Positions 1-8,407 of a stretch of 27,181 bases of DNA are shown here, in pieces (the first letter of the stretch is position 1; each line of letters begins with the position of its first letter). The translations under genes were made by a program, and so were the position numbers. The notes under the pieces are model-generated. The model searched no databases. It was given only the letters and a program-made list of their open reading frames with translations, and was not told the origin of the DNA. Source of the stretch: Gammaproteobacteria bacterium RIFCSPHIGHO2_12_FULL_37_34 (GTDB taxonomy: Bacteria > Pseudomonadota > Gammaproteobacteria > DSM-16500); assembly GCA_001801495.1 (NCBI GenBank), contig MGXW01000046.1, forward strand, positions 1-27,181, in the 5' to 3' direction.

Positions 1-126
1 AATAGCTTGATTACGCGAGTATTGTTATTATTTTTAAATATATCATAAGCTTCTATAACACAAGGAAGTATACCGATTAAACATTAAGACAATATTATGG
101 AAGCGCATCCGATCAAATCGCGGCAA

Positions 127-161
127 GGTGTAAATTTGGAATATAACTCCAAATTTACACC
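127..161. repeat. Perfect 14-bp inverted repeat
   Basis: The arms GGTGTAAATTTGGA (127-140) and TCCAAATTTACACC (148-161) are exact reverse complements around a 7-nt loop. The element lies 42 nt past the stop of the leftward chagasin-like gene, where a terminator for the msbA-lpxK-inhibitor operon would be expected. Neither strand has a run of T after the hairpin, so it is not a standard intrinsic terminator. It could still act as an mRNA 3'-end stabiliser, a protein site or a dispersed palindromic repeat. The rest of 1-202 shows no gene that I can support. Confidence 0.6.
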
Positions 162-202
162 AACCAGTGGCGGGATGCCTAGAAAATTGAGATGCCTCCA
201 CC

Positions 203-628
203 CTACAACATCGTCACTCTAAATACCAATTGAGTTGAATTATCAATCCCTTGCCAAGGACGGGCATAAATCATTCGAATAGTAGTATGTTGCGGCACAA
301 CAAATCCTGCGGGATTGACTTGAAAAGTCCATAATTCATAGCCAGGTGCGCCAATTAAATTACCAACTGATTTTTGATAGCTATGTTTGAGAGGCTTAAT
401 TAAATTTCGACTATATTCACGTAAAAACCATGAATAGCCTGTGGTAGGATTGGATTTTAATTGAAGAGTAAATTCAGGGTGAGCTTTGGTAACAACGATA
501 TTTAAACTGCGCTCCGTATACAAATCATTCTTGGTTGTAATAGCACTCTTCGTTTGGCTTGCGAACAAAATAGAAGAGAATATAAAAAATAATGTCGAAA
601 ACTGTATCAGTTTTTTTAACATCATCAT
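203..628 (-). CDS. Chagasin-family (MEROPS I42) secreted cysteine protease inhibitor
   Basis: A 141-residue protein with an N-terminal signal peptide: lysines at 5-6, a hydrophobic core to about 22, and a likely cut after LFA near residue 23. The mature part has the three inhibitory loops of the chagasin/amoebiasin family in order: NPTTGYSW (60-67), a GxGG-like loop GAPGYELW (93-100) and ARPW (122-125). In this family the loops plug the active cleft of papain-like cysteine proteases. It should act in the periplasm or outside the cell. Its ATG overlaps the lpxK TGA as ATGA, so translation is probably coupled. Three consecutive ATG codons (628, 625, 622) sit after an AAAGG site, and the second has the best spacing, so the start is uncertain by one or two codons. 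The family call is strong; the target protease is unknown. Confidence 0.82.
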   Translation of the reverse strand: MMMLKKLIQFSTLFFIFSSILFASQTKSAITTKNDLYTERSLNIVVTKAHPEFTLQLKSNPTTGYSWFLREYSRNLIKPLKHSYQKSVGNLIGAPGYELWTFQVNPAGFVVPQHTTIRMIYARPWQGIDNSTQLVFRVTML

Positions 629-1647
629 GCTACCTTTGTCATAGAATAGGTTCTCAATCGTGTTAATAAATCTATTTGAAAGGATGCATCCAACATCACA
701 TCCACTCTAAGATACCAATACTGTTGATCTCGTATAGCTAAACATTTTACCGCATCTTTTTCCGTCATCACAATAGGTAGTGCCTCAGCAAAATCTAAAT
801 CCATCGAACGAAAAATATAATGATCCGGAAATGGATGAGGAATAACATCACATTGATAATTTCTAAGTGTCTGAAAAAATCGTTCGGGATGGCCAATGGC
901 TGCAAGCGCATGAATTTTTTGATTTGCAAAAGCAGATAATTGCCGCGTGACTTTTTCATTTTGTATAGAAACAAGCTCCCTTGGCTCTAATGTCATGGCA
1001 GAAATGCGCGGTGGATCCGATTGGCTACTAGCCATTGCCACACCATTTACTATGACATAATCTACTTGATGTAATCGTCTAAGTGGTTCACGCAATGGCC
1101 CTGCTGGTAATAATTGTTGATTACCAAAATATCGCTGCCCATCGATTACAACAATTTCTATATCACGGCCTAATCGGTAATGTTGCAAACCATCATCACT
1201 TATCACTACATCGCACGATGAATGTTGCAAAAGGTAGTGAGCTGCTGCTACTCGATCGATACCTATCACAACAGGGCAAGCTGTATTTTTTACTAATAAA
1301 ATGGCTTCATCACCTACTTTTTCTACGCTATCATTTAGTTGAACTTGGTATGGCTGATGATGCCTTTTACCACCCACACCTCTACTGACAATTCCAGGGT
1401 GATAACCCTCCATTTGTAACAATCGTGCTAATTCGATAACCAAAGGCGTTTTTCCTGTTCCGCCTACTGTCATATTACCAACAACAATAACAGGAATAGG
1501 GAGACTATATGTTTTCAACCAATGGATGCGATAGAGAGCACGCCTCATGGTAACAATCAATAAAAACAACCAAGAAAAAGGTAGCAAAAGAAAAATAATC
1601 ATGCGCCATTTATCATGATACCATAATGCCGATGCATCAAATCGCAT
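625..1647 (-). CDS. lpxK: Tetraacyldisaccharide 4'-kinase LpxK
   Basis: LpxK phosphorylates the 4' position of the tetraacyldisaccharide-1-phosphate lipid A precursor with ATP at the inner membrane. The 340-residue product has an N-terminal membrane segment (about residues 16-32), then the LpxK P-loop VGNMTVGGTGKTP (56-68) and the family motif DDGLQHYRLGRD. The open frame continues upstream to 1752 inside msbA. The ATG at 1647 gives the usual family length and the typical opening with WYHDKW, so I chose it. It overlaps the msbA stop by 11 nt, and its own stop overlaps the next gene by 4 nt. The msbA-lpxK pairing is the usual gammaproteobacterial order and couples lipid A synthesis to its flippase. 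Confidence 0.95.
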   Translation of the reverse strand: MRFDASALWYHDKWRMIIFLLLPFSWLFLLIVTMRRALYRIHWLKTYSLPIPVIVVGNMTVGGTGKTPLVIELARLLQMEGYHPGIVSRGVGGKRHHQPYQVQLNDSVEKVGDEAILLVKNTACPVVIGIDRVAAAHYLLQHSSCDVVISDDGLQHYRLGRDIEIVVIDGQRYFGNQQLLPAGPLREPLRRLHQVDYVIVNGVAMASSQSDPPRISAMTLEPRELVSIQNEKVTRQLSAFANQKIHALAAIGHPERFFQTLRNYQCDVIPHPFPDHYIFRSMDLDFAEALPIVMTEKDAVKCLAIRDQQYWYLRVDVMLDASFQIDLLTRLRTYSMTKVA

Positions 1648-3442
1648 GAGTTTGCGTTTCCATGAAGGATACAGGATCTTTAAATTGCATATGGTACAAC
1701 TTAGCATAATGACCGTTGCGTACCAATAATTCTTGATGCGTACCCGTTTCAATAATTTTACCTTCTTCCATTACAATAATATGATCTGCATGTTCCACGG
1801 TCGATAAACGATGCGCAATAACTAAAGTAGTTCTGGTTTTCATCAATTCTTCCAAAGCAGTTTGAATATAACGTTCAGATTCTGTATCTAAAGAAGAAGT
1901 TGCTTCATCTAAAATTAAAATCGGAGCATTTTTTAAAATTGCTCGAGCAATGGCTATGCGTTGGCGTTGGCCACCAGACAACAGAATACCGTTTTCACCA
2001 ATTAACGTATGCAAACCTTGTGGTAAACGCTCAATAAACTCCATGGAATGAGATGCTTTTGCTGCTATTAGAATCTCGTCTTCACTGATAACATCAAATC
2101 GTCCATAAGCAATATTATTAGCAATCGTATCATGAAACAAAGTAACGTGTTGCGAAACAAGCGCAAACTGCCGACGCAAATCTTTCAGGTTGTAATCGCG
2201 GATAGAAACATCATCTAATAAAATATCACCACTATAATTATGATAAAAACGTGGTAATAAACTAACTACCGTTGATTTGCCACTCCCCGATCGACCAACA
2301 AGAGCAACCACTTGACCTGGTTGTACAGTCAGTGAAATATCATGCAATACTTTACGTTCATCATCATAAGTAAAATGAACATGAGAAAAAGTAATTTTAC
2401 CAACAGCTCTATCTAAGGATTTTATACCTAGATCGGTTTCAGGCTGCTCGTCTAATAATTCAAATACGCTTTGCGCACCAGCCAATCCTCGATAAAGTTT
2501 ATTTTGTACGAAAGCAAGCTCTTTCATGGGTCGTAACATTGCGAGCATAGCCGCAACCATCGAAACAAAACCACCAGGCGTTAAAATCGAATCAGCAATA
2601 TCAAATGTTGCAACGTAGAGCGTTAAAGAAACAGCCGCAGCAGAAATAAATTGTACAGCCGAAGCACTAATCGTTCGTGCTACTACTACTTTCATTTCAC
2701 GTTGACGATTGGTGCGCGTTGCTTTATTAAATTTTTCCGCTTCAAATGCTTGCCCTTCAAAAGCACGAACAACTTTATACCCTTCAATGTTTTCTTCCGC
2801 ATGATGACTCAAAGCTGAAACAGAATCTTGAATCCCTAAACTCAAACGACGTATGCGCAAACTAGCAATGCGCATGATAATGGTAACAAGAGGAACAATC
2901 GTAAAATAAAGCAAGGTCAATTTCCAACTGATCGAAAACATGACCACAACGAGTCCAACAATGAGAAAAAGTGCTTGAATAGCTGCTGTTAATACATCAG
3001 CACTTGCATTCGCCACTTGATCAACACCATACAACAGCACCGAAAGAATGTGCCCAGTGGTTGTATGATCGTAATAGCGTGCTGGTAGGCGTTGCAAATG
3101 TGCGAAAAGATCTTGCCGCAACCACATAATGACGCCGCGTGAAGCAGAAGCAATATAATAATTCGAAAAAAAACTCATTATTCCACGCAGAATAAATACA
3201 CCCAATACAAGCATGGGAGCAATGGTTAAAAAATGCTTATTTTTTGCCACCAACCCATCATTCAGTAATGGTTTTAAAAAATAAATAAACCAAGCATCAA
3301 TTCCCGAATACAACATGCTTGCAAGAGCTGCGACTACCAATGCTATCCAATATCGACGGATATAGGCAAAAAGACGCGAGTAAACGTGAAAGGCATTCGC
3401 AATGTGTCTGGGCTGTATTTGTGGTATAGATTGCGTTATCAT
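1637..3442 (-). CDS. msbA: Lipid A export ATP-binding/permease protein MsbA
   Basis: A 601-residue ABC exporter half-transporter that flips core-lipid A across the inner membrane. The first ~320 residues form the transmembrane domain, with hydrophobic spans near 32-58, 72-92, 150-170 and 175-193 and others around 260-305. The nucleotide-binding domain follows, with Walker A GRSGSGKST (383-391), signature LSGGQ (488-492), Walker B ILILDE (508-513) and an H-loop in AHRLST. The length fits the family with a short extra tail. It heads the leftward operon with lpxK and is divergent from dapD across 62 nt. Other lipid exporters look alike, but linkage to lpxK makes MsbA the best call. Confidence 0.95.
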   Translation of the reverse strand: MITQSIPQIQPRHIANAFHVYSRLFAYIRRYWIALVVAALASMLYSGIDAWFIYFLKPLLNDGLVAKNKHFLTIAPMLVLGVFILRGIMSFFSNYYIASASRGVIMWLRQDLFAHLQRLPARYYDHTTTGHILSVLLYGVDQVANASADVLTAAIQALFLIVGLVVVMFSISWKLTLLYFTIVPLVTIIMRIASLRIRRLSLGIQDSVSALSHHAEENIEGYKVVRAFEGQAFEAEKFNKATRTNRQREMKVVVARTISASAVQFISAAAVSLTLYVATFDIADSILTPGGFVSMVAAMLAMLRPMKELAFVQNKLYRGLAGAQSVFELLDEQPETDLGIKSLDRAVGKITFSHVHFTYDDERKVLHDISLTVQPGQVVALVGRSGSGKSTVVSLLPRFYHNYSGDILLDDVSIRDYNLKDLRRQFALVSQHVTLFHDTIANNIAYGRFDVISEDEILIAAKASHSMEFIERLPQGLHTLIGENGILLSGGQRQRIAIARAILKNAPILILDEATSSLDTESERYIQTALEELMKTRTTLVIAHRLSTVEHADHIIVMEEGKIIETGTHQELLVRNGHYAKLYHMQFKDPVSFMETQTHAI

Positions 3443-3504
3443 AATTATTAAATTAAAGAGATATATATTATCACACGTGCCGTTTCAAGTATAGGAACCA
3501 ACCC

Positions 3505-4326
3505 ATGCAAAAATTGCAAGCTATCATTGAAGGAGCCTATGACGATCGTTTAAAATTGTCTCCCCAACATGTATCCTTAGAAATTAAACACGCTGTTAAT
3601 GAAATCATTAACCTGCTTGATACCGGAAAAATTCGCGTTGCTGAGAAAATAGATGGCGCATGGTATACACATCAATGGTTAAAAAAAGCTATTTTGCTCT
3701 ATTTTCGAATTCATGATAACGAAGTTATTTCAGCCGACTTTACTCAATTTTTTGATAAAATTCCACTGAAGTTCAGCGAGCATACCCATGATGAGTTTAC
3801 CAATGCCGGTGTGCGTATCGTTCCACACGCCATGATACGCAAAGGCGCTTATATTGCTCCAAACACAGTACTCATGCCTTCTTATGTCAATATTGGTGCA
3901 TATATCGATACTGGAACATTAATCGATACGTGGGCAACGGTAGGGTCTTGTGCACAAATTGGCAAAAACGTACATTTGTCTGGGGGAGCAGGTATTGGTG
4001 GTGTGCTAGAACCATTGCAAACGTCTCCTACCATTATTGAAGACAATTGCTTTATTGGTGCACGTTCAGAAATTGTTGAAGGAGTCATTGTAGAAGAAGG
4101 CGCGGTCATTTCTATGGGTGTGTTTATTGGCCAAAGCACCCGTATTTACGATCGTAAAACGGGCAAAATTAGTTATGGCTGCATACCTGCAGGATCAGTC
4201 GTTGTACCTGGGAACCTACCTAGTTCCGATGGCAACTATACACTCTACTGTGCTGTAATCGTTAAACAAGTCGATGCTAAAACACGTAATAAAATTGAGT
4301 TAAACGAGTTGCTGCGAATTGAGTAA
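3505..4326 (+). CDS. dapD: 2,3,4,5-tetrahydropyridine-2,6-dicarboxylate N-succinyltransferase
   Basis: DapD transfers succinyl from succinyl-CoA to tetrahydrodipicolinate in the succinylase branch of diaminopimelate/lysine synthesis in the cytoplasm. The 273-residue length matches the family. After a helical N-terminal domain, residues ~95-225 show hexapeptide-type repeats of a left-handed beta helix, including TLIDTWATVGSCAQIG and GGVLEP. The ATG at 3505 follows an AGGAA site by about 8 nt. dapE starts 7 nt after the stop, so the two consecutive pathway steps form an operon. The gene is divergent from msbA. Confidence 0.96.
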   Translation: MQKLQAIIEGAYDDRLKLSPQHVSLEIKHAVNEIINLLDTGKIRVAEKIDGAWYTHQWLKKAILLYFRIHDNEVISADFTQFFDKIPLKFSEHTHDEFTNAGVRIVPHAMIRKGAYIAPNTVLMPSYVNIGAYIDTGTLIDTWATVGSCAQIGKNVHLSGGAGIGGVLEPLQTSPTIIEDNCFIGARSEIVEGVIVEEGAVISMGVFIGQSTRIYDRKTGKISYGCIPAGSVVVPGNLPSSDGNYTLYCAVIVKQVDAKTRNKIELNELLRIE

Positions 4327-4333
4327 GAATTTT

Positions 4334-5461
4334 ATGACAGATGATATTCTTAGTTTAGCCAAGCAACTCATTGCCTGCCCTTCTGTCACACCTCATGATG
4401 CTGGTTGTCAAAAAATGATAATGGATAGGCTAGATCACCTTGGTTTTCAATGCGAACGCATGCAATTTGGTGACGTTGATAATCTGTGGGCGCGCTACGG
4501 TAAACATGCTCCTTTGGTGGTATTTGCCGGTCACACGGATGTCGTACCGCCTGGCCCGGTAGATGAATGGACCTCCCCTCCTTTTCAACCTGCTATTCGT
4601 GAAAATTATCTTTACGGTCGCGGCGCATCTGATATGAAAGGTGCTTTAGCTGCTATGGTAATTGCTGTTGAACGATTTCTAAATAAAAAATCACAATGTA
4701 ATGGCTCGATCGCCTTTCTCTTAACAAGTGATGAAGAAGCTGCTGCTATAAATGGCACACGAAAAGTTATAGAAGTATTACAACAGCGTGGGGAAACTAT
4801 CGATTATTGTATCATCGGTGAACCGAGTAGCGAGGCATTAGTCGGCGATCAAGTACGCATCGGTAGGCGAGGTTCATTACACGGCACACTAACTATTCAT
4901 GGCAAACAAGGTCATGTTGCACATCCTCATCTTGCCAACAACCCTATTCATAAGAGTATGAGTGCCTTAAATGAAATAATTCATATGGAGTGGGATAAAG
5001 GAAATGAGCATTTTCCTGCTACAACATTACAAATTACAACTATACAAAGCGGCACAGGCGCCACAAATGTTATTCCTGGTCATCTTGTTGCTTTATTCAA
5101 TTTTCGATTTTCGACCGCACTCACCATTCAAGAATTACAAGAACGTACCGAAGCTATATTGCATAAACATGAATTATCCTATGATTTAAAATGGGAGGTG
5201 GGTGGTAAACCTTTTTTAACTCAACCAGGTAAATTGTTAACCATCACACAACTAGCCATTAAAGAAATAACCAATCTTGATCCTAAACTATCCACCGGTG
5301 GCGGTACATCCGATGGACGATTTATTGCACCAACGGGAGCTAAGATTATCGAACTAGGTGTATCACATGCAACAGCTCATCAAATTGATGAGTGTGTACA
5401 GATAGATGATTTACAAACACTAGCACTTATTTATGAGAAAATGTTAATACTATTGCTTTGA
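4334..5461 (+). CDS. dapE: Succinyl-diaminopimelate desuccinylase
   Basis: DapE hydrolyses N-succinyl-LL-diaminopimelate to LL-diaminopimelate and succinate, using two zinc ions (M20 peptidase fold). The 375-residue product keeps the metal and catalytic residues at the classical positions: H67 and D69 in GHTDVV, D100 in RGASDMKG, E134-E135 in TSDEE and E163 in IGEPSS, with the late histidine in ATAHQIDEC. The frame extends five codons upstream to a TTG at 4319 inside dapD. I prefer the ATG at 4334 because it gives the standard length and opening. Together with dapD it supplies meso-diaminopimelate for peptidoglycan and lysine. Confidence 0.95.
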   Translation: MTDDILSLAKQLIACPSVTPHDAGCQKMIMDRLDHLGFQCERMQFGDVDNLWARYGKHAPLVVFAGHTDVVPPGPVDEWTSPPFQPAIRENYLYGRGASDMKGALAAMVIAVERFLNKKSQCNGSIAFLLTSDEEAAAINGTRKVIEVLQQRGETIDYCIIGEPSSEALVGDQVRIGRRGSLHGTLTIHGKQGHVAHPHLANNPIHKSMSALNEIIHMEWDKGNEHFPATTLQITTIQSGTGATNVIPGHLVALFNFRFSTALTIQELQERTEAILHKHELSYDLKWEVGGKPFLTQPGKLLTITQLAIKEITNLDPKLSTGGGTSDGRFIAPTGAKIIELGVSHATAHQIDECVQIDDLQTLALIYEKMLILLL

Positions 5462-5507
5462 AACGCGAGTATCGTTTAATCTTACGTGCTCAAGACTACT
5501 CATACTT

Positions 5508-5594
5508 GGAGAGATGTCCGAGCGGTCGAAGGAGCACGCCTGGAAAGCGTGTATACGTTTAGACGTATCGAGGGTTCGAATCCCTCTCTCTCCG
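5508..5594 (+). tRNA. tRNA-Ser (anticodon GGA)
   Basis: An 87-nt type II tRNA. The acceptor arms GGAGAGA (5508-5514) and TCTCTCC (5587-5593) pair fully. The anticodon stem CACGC/GCGTG encloses the loop CTGGAAA, with anticodon GGA at 5542-5544, which reads UCC/UCU. The long variable arm ATACG/CGTAT is typical of serine tRNAs. The T arm is GAGGG-TTCGAAT-CCCTC, and G at 5594 is the expected discriminator. No CCA is encoded: the next bases are TTT, so CCA must be added by the nucleotidyltransferase. Confidence 0.96.
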
Positions 5595-5608
5595 TTTGAA
5601 TTCATTGT

Positions 5609-5714
5609 AGCGAGTACTGGTCCCTTCGCGATGATAGGTTATGAACCCCGCCAGGTCCGGAAGGAAGCAACGGTAGTAGCTGATGCAAGCGCTAAAGTAT
5701 GGCTGGTGCTCGCT
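5609..5714 (+). ncRNA. ffs: Signal recognition particle RNA (4.5S, small bacterial type)
   Basis: The conserved SRP RNA core is present: CCAGGTCCGGAAGGAAGCAA around 5651-5670, with the GGAA tetraloop and the Ffh-binding asymmetric loops. The flanks pair as a long helix, AGCGAGTACTGG at the 5' end against CTGGTGCTCGCT at the 3' end, giving about 106 nt without an Alu domain. It works with Ffh in co-translational targeting to the inner membrane. It lies between tRNA-Ser and dnaX. The exact ends are set by where the helix closes and may be off by a few bases. Confidence 0.94.
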
Positions 5715-5719
5715 ATAAT
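5714..5719 (+). promoter_or_regulatory. Possible -10 box for dnaX
   Basis: A perfect TATAAT sits at the 3' end of ffs, 28 nt before the dnaX ATG. No convincing -35 hexamer lies 16-18 nt upstream within the SRP RNA, so this is only a candidate. dnaX may instead be read through from ffs. Confidence 0.3.
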
Positions 5720-5746
5720 GAGTTTAATCCTCATAGGAAAACAAAC

Positions 5747-7294
5747 ATGAGTTATTACGTTCTAGCTCGCAAATGGCGTCCTCGCACCTTTCAAGACATG
5801 GTAGGACAAGAATCTACTTTGCGCATTTTAACAAACGCCATCGAACAAAAACGCATTCATCACGCTTATCTTTTTACTGGCACACGTGGCGTAGGTAAAA
5901 CAACCTTAGCGCGCATCCTTGCCAAATGTCTTAATTGTGAGGCTAACATAACTGCTACTCCTTGTGGAATATGTCATGCTTGTCAAGCAATTGATGAAGG
6001 ACGATTTTTAGATTTATTTGAAATTGATGCTGCCTCTCGAACTAAAGTAGAAGATACTCGTGAATTGCTAGATAACGTTCCCTATCCTCCCACTCAAGGA
6101 CGTTACAAAATTTATTTAATCGATGAAGTGCATATGTTATCTCATCATAGCTTCAACGCACTTCTTAAAACCTTAGAAGAACCGCCAGAACATATCAAAT
6201 TTTTATTGGCTACTACCGATCCTAAACGTTTACCTGATACTATTCTTTCGCGTTGTTTACAGTTTCATCTGAAGCGCATTTCTCCCGAGCAAATTGCTAA
6301 GCATTTACAACATATTTGCAAAATTGAACATGTTCAACATGAATGGCCTGCCTTAGAAAAATTAGCACAAGTCTCAGATGGTAGTATGCGTGATGCACTC
6401 AGCCTGCTTGATCAAGCAATTGCCTATGGATTAGGCACCATTCACACAAATGACATTCATGCCATGTTGGGAAGCACTTCCCAAGAAGATTTGTTACCCT
6501 TACTTAAAGCCATTGCTGCCCAAGATGGAAAACGTTTATTCAATATCATTTCACAACTTGCGGATCATGCTTGTTCTTTTCAACTATTACTTGAAGAATT
6601 GATTAATAGTTTCCATCAAATCGCAATGATACAAATTGTACCTGACGCTATAACAGAAACTCATCTTGCAACATTCGCTCAATTATTTACACCAGAAGAT
6701 GTGCAACTGTATTATCAAATTGCACTATTAGGTAGACGTGATTTATCATTTGCACCTCATCCAAAACAAGGTTTTGAAATGACAATGCTGAGAATGCTGG
6801 CGTTTAAACCTCATTTAACACAAATAACCACTTCTACATCAACGATTGAATCTGAACAAATAACTCCTCCTGTTGAGCCTGTTGTATCTGCAAACGCTCT
6901 TCCTATTAGCAATTCCTCTGATCACGTTTTACCTTGGCGAGAATTATTACCCAAATTGGAACTTTCTGGTATGAGTTATGCGCTAGCATCCAATTGTACA
7001 TTTGGAAATTATTCTGGAAATAAATTTGAATTAATGCTTTCAATTCATCATAAACCCATGCTGAATCAAAAATCACAAGATAGAATTGCTGAAGCGCTAA
7101 GCCGTTATTTCAAAAACGATATTAAACTTGAGATTCATCTTTCATCTGAAGAGCTTATTACTCCGCTTAAACAACAATTAGATGAACAAGAATCTCGCTT
7201 AGCACATGCAAAAGAAACGATTATGCAAGATGCACAAGTTAAAAAATTACTCGACATGTATGATGCAACTGTTGAAGTATCATTAATTAATTAA
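5747..7294 (+). CDS. dnaX: DNA polymerase III subunit tau (clamp loader)
   Basis: DnaX is the AAA+ motor of the clamp loader that places the beta sliding clamp on DNA. The 515-residue product opens with MSYYVLARKWRP and has Walker A GTRGVGKTT (45-53), zinc cysteines C64, C73, C76 and C79, Walker B LIDEVH and the ILSRC sensor motif near 165. The open frame begins 16 codons earlier inside ffs, but the ATG at 5747 has an AGGAAA site 6 nt upstream and the canonical N-terminus. It is clearly shorter than the 643-residue E. coli tau, mainly in the C-terminal half. I found no A-AAA-AAG slippery site where E. coli makes gamma, so a single product is likely. ybaB and recR follow, the common order. Confidence 0.95.
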   Translation: MSYYVLARKWRPRTFQDMVGQESTLRILTNAIEQKRIHHAYLFTGTRGVGKTTLARILAKCLNCEANITATPCGICHACQAIDEGRFLDLFEIDAASRTKVEDTRELLDNVPYPPTQGRYKIYLIDEVHMLSHHSFNALLKTLEEPPEHIKFLLATTDPKRLPDTILSRCLQFHLKRISPEQIAKHLQHICKIEHVQHEWPALEKLAQVSDGSMRDALSLLDQAIAYGLGTIHTNDIHAMLGSTSQEDLLPLLKAIAAQDGKRLFNIISQLADHACSFQLLLEELINSFHQIAMIQIVPDAITETHLATFAQLFTPEDVQLYYQIALLGRRDLSFAPHPKQGFEMTMLRMLAFKPHLTQITTSTSTIESEQITPPVEPVVSANALPISNSSDHVLPWRELLPKLELSGMSYALASNCTFGNYSGNKFELMLSIHHKPMLNQKSQDRIAEALSRYFKNDIKLEIHLSSEELITPLKQQLDEQESRLAHAKETIMQDAQVKKLLDMYDATVEVSLIN

Positions 7295-7348
7295 AAATGC
7301 CCCAGCTAAATTCTAGCGTACCAAAATTCCTATCTAAATAGAAAATCC

Positions 7349-7366
7349 TTTGCTATACTTGTAGCA
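7349..7366 (+). promoter_or_regulatory. Extended -10 promoter for ybaB-recR
   Basis: TTTGCTATACTTGTAGCA contains a TGn-extended -10, TGC-TATACT, with TATACT at 7354-7359, 34 nt before the ybaB ATG. No good -35 lies upstream, as expected for extended -10 promoters. Almost the same block precedes metG (26064-26080). Confidence 0.5.
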
Positions 7367-7393
7367 TTTTAAACTCATATGGGGTGTTGAATA

Positions 7394-7735
7394 ATGAATA
7401 AAGCTACAAATGATAAAATTGGTTTAAATGATATTATGAAGCGCGCGCAAGAAATGCAAAAAAAGCTTCAAGACATTCAAAAACAAGTTGCTGAAATGGA
7501 GGCTGTAGGTCAATCAGGTGGGGGTATGGTGAAAATAATCGTGACTGGCCAACATTACCCTAAGAAAGTCACCCTTGATCCAAACTTATTAAAAGAAGAA
7601 AAATCAATCATTGAGGATTTAATTGCTGCAGCCATGACTGACGCTACTGATAAAATTGAAAGAAATTTGCGTGATAAAATGGGTGGTTTAGCAGGTATCA
7701 AATTACCTGATGGGTTAGGTGATTTACAGAAGTAA
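7394..7735 (+). CDS. ybaB: YbaB/EbfC nucleoid-associated protein
   Basis: A 113-residue member of the YbaB/EbfC family, small dimeric DNA-binding proteins of the nucleoid. The N-terminal helix is rich in K, Q and M (MKRAQEMQKKLQDIQKQVAEME), followed by the family core GGGMVKIIVTGQHYPKKVTLDP and an IEDLIAAAMTDA helix. The C-terminus has the typical LAGIKLPDGL stretch. Length and position between dnaX and recR match the standard dnaX-ybaB-recR cluster. A candidate extended -10 promoter lies just upstream. Confidence 0.92.
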   Translation: MNKATNDKIGLNDIMKRAQEMQKKLQDIQKQVAEMEAVGQSGGGMVKIIVTGQHYPKKVTLDPNLLKEEKSIIEDLIAAAMTDATDKIERNLRDKMGGLAGIKLPDGLGDLQK

Positions 7736-7808
7736 ACGCCTATGTTCTACCCTCTCTGCACAAACGCAGATTGGACTCCATGCGAAACAATACACGGATG
7801 CTAACAAC

Positions 7809-8405
7809 ATGCAATTTAGCCCGCTACTTGAACAACTCATTGAAGCACTACGCTGCCTTCCAGGTGTTGGGCCTAAAACAGCACAACGTATGGCATTACA
7901 TTTGTTAACGCGGGGTCGTGATAATGGAAAACGCTTAGCAAAACAACTGAATGAAGCTATGGATCATATTCGTCATTGCGATCATTGTCGTGTATTTAGT
8001 GAAACTGAACGTTGTGAAATCTGCACCTCCACCTATCGTGATCATCATTTATTATGCATCGTCGAACATCCCATTGATGTTGCAATGATAGAACAAACTG
8101 GTATTTACAAAGGTAAATATTTTGTACTGCTAGGTCGGTTATCCCCTTTAGATGGCATCGGTCCAGAAGAAATTGGTATCAGTAAATTAAAATCACATTT
8201 TTCTCAAGGCATCATAAAAGAAATTATTTTAGCAACCAATCCAACAATAGAAGGTGAAGCAACTGCTCATTATATTGCGGAGCTAGCCAAAACATTTTAC
8301 ATCAAGGTTTCCCGTATTGCTCATGGTATCCCGCTTGGTAGTGAATTAGAGTACATTGATAGCCATACCCTCGCGCATGCTATTTCCAGCAGAGGAATCG
8401 TTTAA
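7809..8405 (+). CDS. recR: Recombination mediator RecR
   Basis: RecR works with RecO (and RecF) to load RecA on single-stranded gaps. The 198-residue product shows a helix-hairpin-helix in LPGVGPKTAQRMA (17-29), a four-cysteine zinc finger (C57, C60, C69, C72) and a Toprim domain from about residue 80. The frame runs 30 codons upstream to 7719 inside ybaB. The ATG at 7809 gives the family length (E. coli 201) and the usual start before the HhH motif, though its ribosome site is weak. The stop lies 2 nt from the stop of the convergent unknown gene. Confidence 0.95.
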   Translation: MQFSPLLEQLIEALRCLPGVGPKTAQRMALHLLTRGRDNGKRLAKQLNEAMDHIRHCDHCRVFSETERCEICTSTYRDHHLLCIVEHPIDVAMIEQTGIYKGKYFVLLGRLSPLDGIGPEEIGISKLKSHFSQGIIKEIILATNPTIEGEATAHYIAELAKTFYIKVSRIAHGIPLGSELEYIDSHTLAHAISSRGIV

Positions 8406-8407
8406 CC

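Noticed and set aside
1083..1388. A 101-codon frame opposite lpxK
   Set aside because: It lies antisense within a well-conserved lpxK coding region, has no clear ribosome site and no recognisable domain.
5514..5750. A 78-codon open frame across the tRNA and SRP RNA
   Set aside because: It is wholly explained by tRNA-Ser and ffs, and its translation resembles no protein.
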